Shown: positions 46,315-54,587 of the stretch, piece after piece
Numbering within the stretch: position 1 is the first letter of the stretch
Layout: each line of letters begins with the position of its first letter
Source of the DNA: Okeania sp. SIO1I7
GTDB lineage: Bacteria; Cyanobacteriota; Cyanobacteriia; Cyanobacteriales; Microcoleaceae
NCBI GenBank assembly: GCA_010672585.1
Contig: JAAHGF010000029.1
Span: 46,776 to 103,264, forward strand
Length of the DNA: 56,489 nt
Direction of reading: 5' to 3'
Notes under the pieces: generated by a model
What the model saw: only the letters and a program-made list of their open reading frames with translations
The model's database searches: none
Told to the model about the DNA's origin: nothing
Made by a program: the position numbers and the translations under genes

Positions 46315-47037
46315 TCAACAATACTTGGAAATATCCTCCTGACATTCATCTGCCAAATAAGATAAAGCACGGAAACGTATACCAACTAACTGTTCGTACA
46401 GTGGGTTAAGTTTGCACATAGCTGGAATATGGGCTACTTTCTTACCAAAAATCACAATATCTCGCTCAAAGGGACATTGAGGGGGAATCATTTTACATAC
46501 CATGTGAGCCACTTTTGGGTCATGGATATCCCATCCATCCAACCAGTCTTTAATCGGAGCAAGTACAGTTTGATGATGTTCGGGGTCGTGGGGAATAATG
46601 AAAGTGCCAGTATGTTCGGTTTCTTCAATCCAACTTTCTAAATCATCTTCTCCTGCTTGTTCCTTGGCTTTTTCCAGATTTTTTCTAAGTGCATCTAAAG
46701 CTTTAACTTTTAGTCCTAAAGCGTTACAATATTTATGAAGGATATCATCCTCAGTAATAGAATAAATTCCATCCGCTAAGGCTACCATCACAGCAGTTCT
46801 CATAAAATTTTCTGCTATGTTAGGATTTTCTCCAAGTACCCTAGCTAAATCATCTGGATTAATAGGTTGTAATTCTGAGATTTCAATTTTAGAAGCAAAC
46901 TCTTCGTGACTAAAATGGTCAAATAAATCTTTCTCTGTCGCATCTAATTCCCCATCAGCATAAGCAACGGTCATTAGTCCTCTTAACCAGGTAGTAGTTT
47001 GTTCTTTGTTTAGGGGAGATTTGACGATGCTAGTCAT
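46315..47037 (-). CDS. TerB-like / Mo-dependent nitrogenase C-terminal domain protein
   Basis: 240 aa. Residues 15-125 form a TerB-like helical domain (LRGLMTVAYADGELDATEKD, VMVALADGIYSITEDDIL). Residues 165-240 are the Mo-nitro_C domain (PF06967): PIKDWLDGWDIHDPKVAHMV, CPFERDIVIFGKKVAHIPAM, CKLNPLYEQLVGIRFRALSY and a Cys-rich end CQEDISKYC. Despite its name the domain is not part of nitrogenase; it is a cyanobacterial family of unknown role, with conserved cysteines that suggest metal binding. TerB-type domains occur in stress and metal-resistance proteins. Its presence does not show that the organism fixes nitrogen. Confidence 0.85.
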   Translation of the reverse strand: MTSIVKSPLNKEQTTTWLRGLMTVAYADGELDATEKDLFDHFSHEEFASKIEISELQPINPDDLARVLGENPNIAENFMRTAVMVALADGIYSITEDDILHKYCNALGLKVKALDALRKNLEKAKEQAGEDDLESWIEETEHTGTFIIPHDPEHHQTVLAPIKDWLDGWDIHDPKVAHMVCKMIPPQCPFERDIVIFGKKVAHIPAMCKLNPLYEQLVGIRFRALSYLADECQEDISKYC

Positions 47038-47311
47038 GGCTTAACCTCTGATTAATAACTAAAATAAATACTGTTTTTTGACTGACTCCTAAAACCAATT
47101 ACAAATTAAGTTGGTATGGGAGCTATTACTTATATTTTACCTCACTATCTCAAGCTTAAAATCCTCATATTTCCGATTTATGTGAACTTTATTTATTAGG
47201 GTTTTAGTAGTTATGGCTACATCATTTTTAATGAAATTATGATGATAATCTGTAGCTATTACCCAAAAGTAAAAATTAAATCTTCTTCCTTGTTCTCTAC
47301 AAATAAATCAC

Positions 47312-47568
47312 CTAACTTATTTCTTCTAAACTTACCCAACTTTGCCATAATTCAGAATTATTGAAGGAACCAGAGTTGATTAATTCTAAAATATCTTGTG
47401 TCATTTTCGTGCCAATATTATCTATAGGAAGGAAGATAGTTACTGTCATAACCGAAAGGATTTTCTATTTCTAGACCGATGGCTTCTATTCCTAATAAAG
47501 CAAAACTAATAATACCTGCTACAGGAATAGTCCACTAACTTAATTCAGCAAAAAATTGAATAGGAAAA
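47312..47568 (-). pseudogene. C-terminal remnant of a bestrophin-like (UPF0187) channel protein
   Basis: Translating the minus strand gives FPIQFFAELS, an in-frame TAG, then WTIPVAGIISFALLGIEAIG and LEIENPFGYDSNYLP, where a four-base duplication (TTCC) shifts the frame, after which IDNIGTKMTQDILELINSGS and a normal stop follow at 47312. The I-E-x-x-x-E-I-E-x-P-F-G-Y-D core is the C-terminal signature of bacterial bestrophin homologues. The stop, the frameshift and the missing N-terminal two thirds make it a relic. The family C element at 47576 abuts its broken end. Confidence 0.75.
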
Positions 47569-47575
47569 ATATATT

Positions 47576-47681
47576 ACAGCAGATTCCTCGCATAAGAAGT
47601 ACAGAGATTAACAATTAAATGAATGCAAGTGCGGGCATCTTGCCCGCGATTAATTTATAACATAAAAGTGGAATCTGCTGT
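47576..47681. repeat. Family C MITE-like element, 106 bp, 12-bp perfect inverted ends
   Basis: ACAGCAGATTCC (47576-47587) and GGAATCTGCTGT (47670-47681). The core hairpin is GCGGGCATCTTGCCCGC (about 47631-47647). Other copies: 8680-8801, and fragments at 1401-1470. Confidence 0.85.
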
Positions 47682-48023
47682 ATAAGTTAGTATTAAAATT
47701 AGTTATTAATTTTTATTTATTCAGAAGTTATTCGTCTTTTTTTAGTTGAGGACAATTATTCATAGAGCTTACACAAAATTAATTAAATATTTTCCATTAT
47801 TCAAACCTTTTTGCTGCAAAATTTACTGGTAACTGACAACTGATAACTGAAATTATCCATTACCAAAAAATTGTGGTATAAAGCCTCCCCTTTTAAGGGA
47901 ATAAAAAGAAAAAATTTCCTTTGAGTCAATCAATTCCGTTTTAAAGGAGAGGTAATTCTAAATTCTAAATTCTTGAACAATTATAATTATTGTCTTCTGC
48001 ATTAATCCATCACAAAAGTAACC
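47682..48023. repeat. Intergenic 342 bp with a family E copy
   Basis: 47865-47960 contains AAATTGTGGTATAAAGCCTC, CCCCTTTTAAGGGA, CCTTTGAGTCAATCAATTCC and TTTTAAAGGAGAGGTAATTC, also found at 54455-54540. 47830-47848 is a TGATAACTG unit. The promoter of the methyltransferase-HIT gene presumably lies after 47960. Confidence 0.6.
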
Positions 48024-48890
48024 TTGTTGACCAATAAACAACTAAATCAATATAGCCACCTTACTGCTAAAGAACGTAGATTTATTTCATTTCCAGCTCA
48101 ATTATTACTAGATAAAAATCTGCTAGTTGGTAAAATTCTCGACTTTGGCTGTGGGTTGGGAAATGATGTTAAACTACTACAACAAAAAAGCTTTCAAGTC
48201 ACTGGCTATGACCCTTATTATTTTCCACAATATCCCCAGGAAAAATTTGATACTATTCTCTGTTTTTATGTCTTAAATGTTTTATTTGAACAACCACAAA
48301 CTCAGGTTTTGATGGAAGTTTCACAATTATTAAAACCTGGAGGTAAAGCTTATTATGCTGTTAGAAGAGGTTTGAAGCGCGAGGGTTTTCGAGAACACTA
48401 TATACACAAGAAACCAACTTATCAGTGTTTAGTTAATTTACCTTTTAAATCTATCCACACAGATGAGTTGTGTGAAATTTATGAGTATATTCATTATAAT
48501 CAGCAAAAAAATTCGACAAACAATTGCTTATTTTGTAACCCGCGTAAAAATTTACAGTTAATAACAGAGTCAGCAAAAACTTATGCAATACTTGATGGCT
48601 ATCCAGTCACAAAAGGGCATACTTTAGTTATACCGAAGCGTCATCTAGCCAATTATTTTGAGTTACCTGTAGATGAACAATTAGAATGTTGGTTAATGGT
48701 AAATCAGGTACAGAAAATTTTACAGGAAAAGTATAATCCGGATGGGTTTAATGTAGGGATAAATGTTAATCGTGCCGGAGGACAAAAAATGATGCACACA
48801 AATATTCATGTCATTCCTCGGTATCAGGAAGATGCTTCAGGAGTGAAGGGAGGAATGAGATTTGTGATACCAAAGAATTCAAGAATTTAG
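48024..48890 (+). CDS. Class I SAM methyltransferase fused to a HIT domain
   Basis: 288 aa with a TTG start (48024 or 48027; an in-frame TAA lies at 48003). Residues 1-165 form a Rossmann methyltransferase (KILDFGCGLGNDVKLLQQ, TGYDPYYFPQYPQEKFDTIL, LLKPGGKAYYAVRRG). Residues 172-285 form a histidine-triad (HIT) nucleotide hydrolase/transferase domain (CLFCNP, VTKGHTLVIPKRHLANYFEL, GFNVGINVNRAGGQKMMH). The triad, normally H-x-H-x-H, reads HTNIHVIPRY: the middle His, which is the nucleophile in HIT enzymes, is Asn. The fusion is known in cyanobacteria as a bifunctional protein; its physiological substrate is unknown. With Asn the HIT half may bind nucleotides without hydrolysing them. Confidence 0.85.
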   Translation: MLTNKQLNQYSHLTAKERRFISFPAQLLLDKNLLVGKILDFGCGLGNDVKLLQQKSFQVTGYDPYYFPQYPQEKFDTILCFYVLNVLFEQPQTQVLMEVSQLLKPGGKAYYAVRRGLKREGFREHYIHKKPTYQCLVNLPFKSIHTDELCEIYEYIHYNQQKNSTNNCLFCNPRKNLQLITESAKTYAILDGYPVTKGHTLVIPKRHLANYFELPVDEQLECWLMVNQVQKILQEKYNPDGFNVGINVNRAGGQKMMHTNIHVIPRYQEDASGVKGGMRFVIPKNSRI

Positions 48891-48983
48891 AATTTAGAAT
48901 TTAGAATTTAGAATTACCGAATAATTAATAATTAATAATTAATAATTAAACAATAAAGAAAATGTGATACAAATTATTCTCAG

Positions 48984-49853
48984 TTAAATATCAGTTAAAT
49001 TAGAGAATAAACTATTCTTAGTATTAGTACGAGTAAAAGAATTCCAGGTTCCCAAATCTTTGCCAGAATATCCACATAACATAGCTCTCGTAGAATCACT
49101 TAACCCCTGCACTAAAGTAAAATCAACTCCAGCAATACTAGGAATATTATCTAAACTCGCCCCCGTTAAATCCGCAGCACGCAGATCGGCCCCCTCTAAC
49201 TCTACCCCATTGAGTCGAGCATCACGCAAATTAGCACCTACTAAAAAGACTCCCTTCATATTAGAACCACTAAGAGCTGCACCTTGCAAGTTAGCACCTG
49301 TCAAGTCAGTGCCACTCAGATAAGCACCCCGCAGATTTGCCCCTTGAAGGTCAGCTCCTCGGAGGTAAGCTGTATTTAAGAAAGCTCCACTTAAATCAGC
49401 TCCTGGTCCAACTGCTCCTGATTTTTTATAAGCAAATCCTTCAGGCCAAATTGTTTCACTATTATAGTAAGCTACTTGTAATTTAGCTCCTGCCAAATTA
49501 GCATTAGTCAAATTAGCCTTTTGTAATTCAGCTCTATTGAGATACGCATCAGTTAAATCTGTTCCACTCAAATTTGCTCCCTGAAGATTTGCTCCTCGTA
49601 AATCAGCGCCTTTGAGATTTGCTCCACTTAAGTTTGCTTCACTCAAGTTAGCTCCAATGAGGATTGTATTATTGAGATTGGCCTGTTGTAAATTGCTTTG
49701 ACTAAGATTGACTTGATATAGTTCAATTTGACTGATATCTATATTTTGTAGGTTACTACCTGTCAGATTTTTGTCTTGCTGATAAGCTTGAATAATTTCT
49801 GTAGCTGATTGAAACTGCATTTTGTTTGAAGAGTTTTCGCTATTTATAGTCAA
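48984..49853 (-). CDS. Pentapeptide repeat protein
   Basis: 289 aa. From about residue 50 to 240 the A-(D/N)-L-x-x pattern repeats about 35 times (ANLSEANLSGANLKGADLRG, AYLRGADLQGANLRGAYLSG), forming a right-handed quadrilateral beta-helix. The run is interrupted near residue 130-150 by AYYNSETIWPEGFAYKKSGA, a known insertion seen in many cyanobacterial members. The N-terminus (ATEIIQAYQQDKNLTGSNLQ) is a typical cap. No membrane helix or kinase domain is attached. Such proteins are abundant in cyanobacteria; most have no assigned function. Confidence 0.93.
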   Translation of the reverse strand: MTINSENSSNKMQFQSATEIIQAYQQDKNLTGSNLQNIDISQIELYQVNLSQSNLQQANLNNTILIGANLSEANLSGANLKGADLRGANLQGANLSGTDLTDAYLNRAELQKANLTNANLAGAKLQVAYYNSETIWPEGFAYKKSGAVGPGADLSGAFLNTAYLRGADLQGANLRGAYLSGTDLTGANLQGAALSGSNMKGVFLVGANLRDARLNGVELEGADLRAADLTGASLDNIPSIAGVDFTLVQGLSDSTRAMLCGYSGKDLGTWNSFTRTNTKNSLFSNLTDI

Positions 49854-50177
49854 TTTGTAAGGTATATATTTTGTAAAGTATACATTTAATTAATCCTATA
49901 CTTTTATAACTCTCAATAGAATTTTTATTGATTTTTCTTAAGTGACATATCTATTGTGGCTATTTGTTCTGAGTTGGGCCTTAATTTATATTGGTAGGCA
50001 GTGCGCATTGTGGAAAATTTCCGGGGTTATTGCAATATCATAATACAGGTTTTTTAACCAGGGCGAAAGCTTCTGCTGGAATGGTATGCAAATTGAATGG
50101 GCATCTGACTTATTCAATTTGCTGCCAATTCAGCTAAAAATATCTTAGATTTTAACAAAACTTTAGAGGTAAAAAAA
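49854..50177. other. Divergent intergenic 324 bp
   Basis: Upstream of both the pentapeptide gene and cpcS. No coding frame. 50168-50177 carries AGAGGTAAAAAAA before the cpcS start. Confidence 0.4.
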
Positions 50178-50765
50178 ATGAAATTTACACCACCAATGAC
50201 AATGATGGATTTTTTTCTCAAAAGTGAGGGAATATGGTTTTCTCAACGTACTGTCCATCATTTTGATTCTGTTCAAGATGAGTCAGGAAAATCTAATTTT
50301 ATCGTCAAAGTTTTAACAAAAGATGACCCTAAAGTTTTGGAAGTTTGTGAACAACAAAATGTCAATCCAGCTTTAGCAACAGGTGGTGCAAGTTTTAATT
50401 GGCAAGATAATTTAGATAATGATGAACCTAATCCAAATTATGCTGCTATTTTAGTAGATATTCCTGATTCGGAAATAGGCTCAACAGGCAAATTTTTGCG
50501 TAATCGTGGTTATGTTGAAGGTATTCCTGTAGTGGGTAGATATCATTTTGCCACAGATGGAGTCTTGACAATTGACACAGAATATGAAAGAAATCAAGGA
50601 CAAGAACGTTGTTGGTTTCTGACAGATGATTTTCGAGTCCGTGTGAGTACAGTACGGATGATGAATGGTGTTAATTTAATGAGTTATTCCTCTGAGCGTC
50701 GTTGTGTAACTCGCGAACAATTAGAAGCAATGATTGAGAAGAATATTGCTAGAATATCGTCCTAA
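50178..50765 (+). CDS. Phycobiliprotein chromophore lyase, CpcS/CpeS family
   Basis: 195 aa, full length. The S-type lyase signature MMDFFLKSEGIWFSQRTVHH lies at 9-28, followed by DSVQDESGKSNFIVKVL, GRYHFATDGVLTIDTEYERN, ERCWFLTDDFRVRVSTVRMM and YSSERRC. These lyases are lipocalin-like beta-barrels that attach phycocyanobilin to Cys84-type positions on phycobiliprotein subunits. Family members are named cpcS, cpeS or cpcS-III depending on substrate, which cannot be decided here. A degenerate second 3' end lies downstream at 50949-51057. ATG 50178 has GAGG 11 bases upstream. Confidence 0.92.
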   Translation: MKFTPPMTMMDFFLKSEGIWFSQRTVHHFDSVQDESGKSNFIVKVLTKDDPKVLEVCEQQNVNPALATGGASFNWQDNLDNDEPNPNYAAILVDIPDSEIGSTGKFLRNRGYVEGIPVVGRYHFATDGVLTIDTEYERNQGQERCWFLTDDFRVRVSTVRMMNGVNLMSYSSERRCVTREQLEAMIEKNIARISS

Positions 50766-50948
50766 ATAATAGACTTGTTGCTAAATGGATTGAAAAAAAT
50801 GCTCAAACTACACCAAGAGTTTTGGCAATTTTTTACCAGCTCAAGCCACAAGTTTAATATCGAGTTAGGAAATAGAAAACTGGGATCGGACTTTCTAATT
50901 TTTCATCTATATTCAGGATTTTATACAAATCATTTAGGACTGCTATAA

Positions 50949-51057
50949 GGTTTGATGGTTTTAATTTGATGAGTTATTGCTCTGAAAGTCGTTGTATTCT
51001 TCGCAAACAATTAGTAAGAAATGATTGAAAAAAATGTTGCTAGAGCTAATTTAAAAT
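50949..51057 (+). pseudogene. Relic of a duplicated cpcS 3' end
   Basis: The translation FDGFNLMSYCSESRCILRKQ LV... parallels residues 164-190 of the lyase (VNLMSYSSERRCVTREQLEA), and the following AATGATTGAAAAAAATGTTG parallels the DNA coding MIEKN, one frame off. No 5' part is present. The intervening 50766-50948 shows no gene. Confidence 0.75.
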
Positions 51058-51145
51058 AAAAAATGTCCAATAAAAAATTAACAAAAATTCCCAGTCTCTA
51101 TTACATTTTTTTCTTGATTTCTTGCAAATCCCAACCTGTTAATTT

Positions 51146-51432
51146 ATCTCAACGTTGGTTGAAGACCCGCGCTCTTCCGAAGGGGAGCGTCGCATGGGAA
51201 AACCAATCAATTTTGCGGCGCATGCCAATAGTGTGCTAGTATTAAAATTTTGCTGCTGGGCTAGCAGTGTCAGTCTGTGGAGCGCGCCTTTAGACCAGAA
51301 AGAGGTTTGGCCTCGGAGGTAGGTGCTACGTTAGCGCAGCTCCTCTGTCAAGAAGAAGCAGAAAGTCCTGAGCCGCGAGGTTTAGGAATCCCGCGTTGTC
51401 GCGCCATGCGCAACGTCGGGAGGATGTCAATT
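51146..51432 (+). mobile_element. TnpB-less IS200/IS605-like element (copy 2)
   Basis: It starts ATCTCAACGTTGGTTGAAGA and ends GGAGGATGTCAATT, like copy 1. It matches copy 1 closely at both ends and over GGCTAGCAGTGTCAGTCTGT and CCAGAAAGAGGTTTGGCCTC. It differs by a divergent stretch after AAACCAATCAA and by a 28-base insertion near 51330 (CTACGTTAGCGCAGCTCCTC), itself a palindromic dispersed repeat. Confidence 0.65.
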
Positions 51433-52117
<685 letters not shown>

Positions 52118-54112
52118 CTAATTGATTGCTATTGCTACTTTCAACCAACTATCAAATAATTCTTGATGATTGACAACCCATTCTTCAGCATGACGGCGAA
52201 TATCTACAGGTTTATTCTCACCATTTTTAACTTTTTCTTGTTGGAGGTTGACATCCTGAAGCGGAATTTGAATCTGTTCAAATAAACTTTTAGCAACTGG
52301 ATTATCCTGCAAAAAATTCTTATTTGCTAATATCCCGACTCTATCGACTGGAACACCAAGATTTTTTCCATTCACTGAAGTATCTTTTTCAGTCAAGTCT
52401 CCCTGACTTTCTAATAAGGATGTAAAAGGAACACCCAACCATTCCACATCCTCCTCAACTTTTAAAATTGAAGCTAACCAATGAGGAGTCCAAGTAAAAT
52501 AAATAATAGGTTTACCTTGCCGATAACGGGTCAAAGTATCTACCATTAAAGAAGAATAATCTCCTTCAATTTGCTCAACAGTATCCTCAAGTCCGTAAAC
52601 CTGTAAATGATGATTTATTACTCTTTCACACACCCAACCAGCAGTACAACCAATTAAATTTGCCTTACCATCACCATCTGAATCAAAAAGTTTCGCAATT
52701 TTTGGATCTTTGAGTTGTGATAAATCAGTAATATTATATTTCTCAGCCGTCTGTTTATCTATCTGATACCCCGCTTGACAATCAGAAATCAGCGTTCCAA
52801 CGCGTTCTAATTTATCTTCTCCACCATTTTTTTCAAAAAATTCTTTGTGCGCAACTTGCCAATGGACACCAGTAAAGTCCACATCATTATTACTAACAGC
52901 AATGTGCATTGCCGGAACATTCAATTGTTTTGGTCTTTTCACCTGATAGCCTAATTTCTCCAGCCCAATATTCACAATTTCTGTCACAAATATACCGGAT
53001 GTTTCCAGACCAGAAGTAGACCGGACAATTATTCCATTTCCTGGTAATGCTTCATTTTTTGAGTTGATAGTAGTTTGGGACATTAATTGCCAGCTAGTAA
53101 CACCAACCAGCAAAGCAACCAAAATACTTATCCCTAAAGTTGTGCCTTTCTTTTTGGAAAAGCCACGAGACCGCCACCATCCAATTAAACCTCGCTCTTG
53201 CCAAGAAAGAACATTTCCCTGACTAACAGATTGAGTGATACGGTCGAGCATCACTGCAATTAAAACAATACCCAAACCACCTACAGCAGCTAGTCCGACA
53301 TTTAAACGACCCAGACCTTGCAATACCATTTGTCCTAATCCCTCTACCCCAATCATTGAGGTGACAACTGACATTGATAAGGCCAACAAAATTGCTTGAT
53401 TTGTACCAGCCAGAATAGTAGGCAAAGCTAAAGGAATTTGCACTTCTAATAAAACTTGTTGGCGAGTTGAGCCAAAAGCTAAAGCTGCTTCTACTGCTTC
53501 TGGAGATACTTGCCTAATGCCCAGATTTGTCAGACGAATTAGAGGGGGGACTGCAAAAACAAATGTGGCAATAATACCTGAAACTTCTCCAATGCCAAAC
53601 AACATTACTACAGGTACTAGGTAGACGAAACTCGGAAGAGTTTGCATCGCATCTAGGAGAGGACGTAATATTTTGTTGAAGCGATCGCTAATGGCGCTAA
53701 TAATACCTAGAGGAATACCCACTAACATACAAAATATTACGGCAGTTAGAACTAGGGCCAGGGAAACCATTGCTGCTTCCCAAGCGCCACAAAAACCAAT
53801 TATACAAAGAGCGATGATGCTGTAGATGGCTATTTTTCTTCCTGCTAATTGCCAGACCAGCAAAGCAATAATTATCAGAAAAATTAAGGGGGGAATAGCT
53901 AAAAAGCCAGATTTAATTATTTCCAGAGTATTTTTTATGGGTAAGCTGATAGCTTGAAATAGGGGACGAAAGTTATCAACTAGAAAATTAACAGCAGTGT
54001 TAACCCATTCGTCTAGGGGTAAAGTATAAGATTCAAATGGGTTAAATAAAATTTCTAATCCTCCTTGAGTTTCAGCTATGAAGTGGTGAGGTAAATAATT
54101 CAAAATCAACAA
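52118..54112 (-). CDS. Betaine/proline-type ABC transporter permease-substrate-binding fusion (copy 1)
   Basis: 664 aa. Residues 1-320 are a ProW/OpuAB-like permease with about seven helices; the EAA loop reads EAALAFGSTRQQVLLEVQIP followed by LALPTILAG. A last helix (TLGISILVALLVGVTSWQLM, about 327-346) leads to a ProX/OpuAC substrate-binding domain (about 365-650) outside the membrane. Its aromatic residues that commonly cage quaternary ammonium ligands are visible in GVHWQVAH, GYQID, GCTAGWVCE and YFTWTPHW. Such systems import glycine betaine or proline as osmolytes, fitting a marine cell. The ATPase gene is not in the window and may lie beyond 56489. The Asp-rich DSDGDGKANL looks like a calcium-binding loop. 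Confidence 0.9.
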   Translation of the reverse strand: MLILNYLPHHFIAETQGGLEILFNPFESYTLPLDEWVNTAVNFLVDNFRPLFQAISLPIKNTLEIIKSGFLAIPPLIFLIIIALLVWQLAGRKIAIYSIIALCIIGFCGAWEAAMVSLALVLTAVIFCMLVGIPLGIISAISDRFNKILRPLLDAMQTLPSFVYLVPVVMLFGIGEVSGIIATFVFAVPPLIRLTNLGIRQVSPEAVEAALAFGSTRQQVLLEVQIPLALPTILAGTNQAILLALSMSVVTSMIGVEGLGQMVLQGLGRLNVGLAAVGGLGIVLIAVMLDRITQSVSQGNVLSWQERGLIGWWRSRGFSKKKGTTLGISILVALLVGVTSWQLMSQTTINSKNEALPGNGIIVRSTSGLETSGIFVTEIVNIGLEKLGYQVKRPKQLNVPAMHIAVSNNDVDFTGVHWQVAHKEFFEKNGGEDKLERVGTLISDCQAGYQIDKQTAEKYNITDLSQLKDPKIAKLFDSDGDGKANLIGCTAGWVCERVINHHLQVYGLEDTVEQIEGDYSSLMVDTLTRYRQGKPIIYFTWTPHWLASILKVEEDVEWLGVPFTSLLESQGDLTEKDTSVNGKNLGVPVDRVGILANKNFLQDNPVAKSLFEQIQIPLQDVNLQQEKVKNGENKPVDIRRHAEEWVVNHQELFDSWLKVAIAIN

Positions 54113-54587
54113 AATCGACTATCTCCTAGTAATGTTGGTTTAATCCAAATTTTGATTTGGTTGCCCCAAACTTGTAAGAACATCAACTGCTTCTACCATA
54201 ACTTGAAATTCTTTTTTTGTGCTTAACCACTGCTAGGGGAAACCTTGTTTATAAAAGTCAAACAAAAATATTCTTTAGGCAAATATAAGTGTTTACTATC
54301 AGTTGCATCATAATTTTTATTCAATTTCCCCAAACTTGTAATTACATCATAGAATTCTGAATTAGTAAATTTACCTTTCATTCGTAAGCATTTCCTACGG
54401 AATGCTTACTTTAATTTTAAATTCTACACTTTAAATTCTAAATTACTTACCGAAAAAATGTGGTATAAAGCCTCCCCTTTTAAGAGGATAATAAAGAATA
54501 ATTTTCCTTTGAGTAAATCCTTTTTTTTTAAAGGATAGGTAATAATTAATAATTAATAATTAATAATTAATAATTAATTGTTAACAT
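54113..54587. repeat. 475-bp spacer between the two fusion genes
   Basis: 54382-54407 is a perfect hairpin GTAAGCATTTCC/GGAATGCTTAC. 54455-54540 is a family E copy shared with 47865-47960. 54541-54582 is an (AATTAAT)n stretch. 54113-54300 has no frame. Confidence 0.65.

Noticed and set aside
46315-47037. Evidence of nitrogen fixation from the 'Mo-dependent nitrogenase' domain name
   Set aside because: Mo-nitro_C is a cyanobacterial family not shown to be part of nitrogenase; no nif gene in the window.
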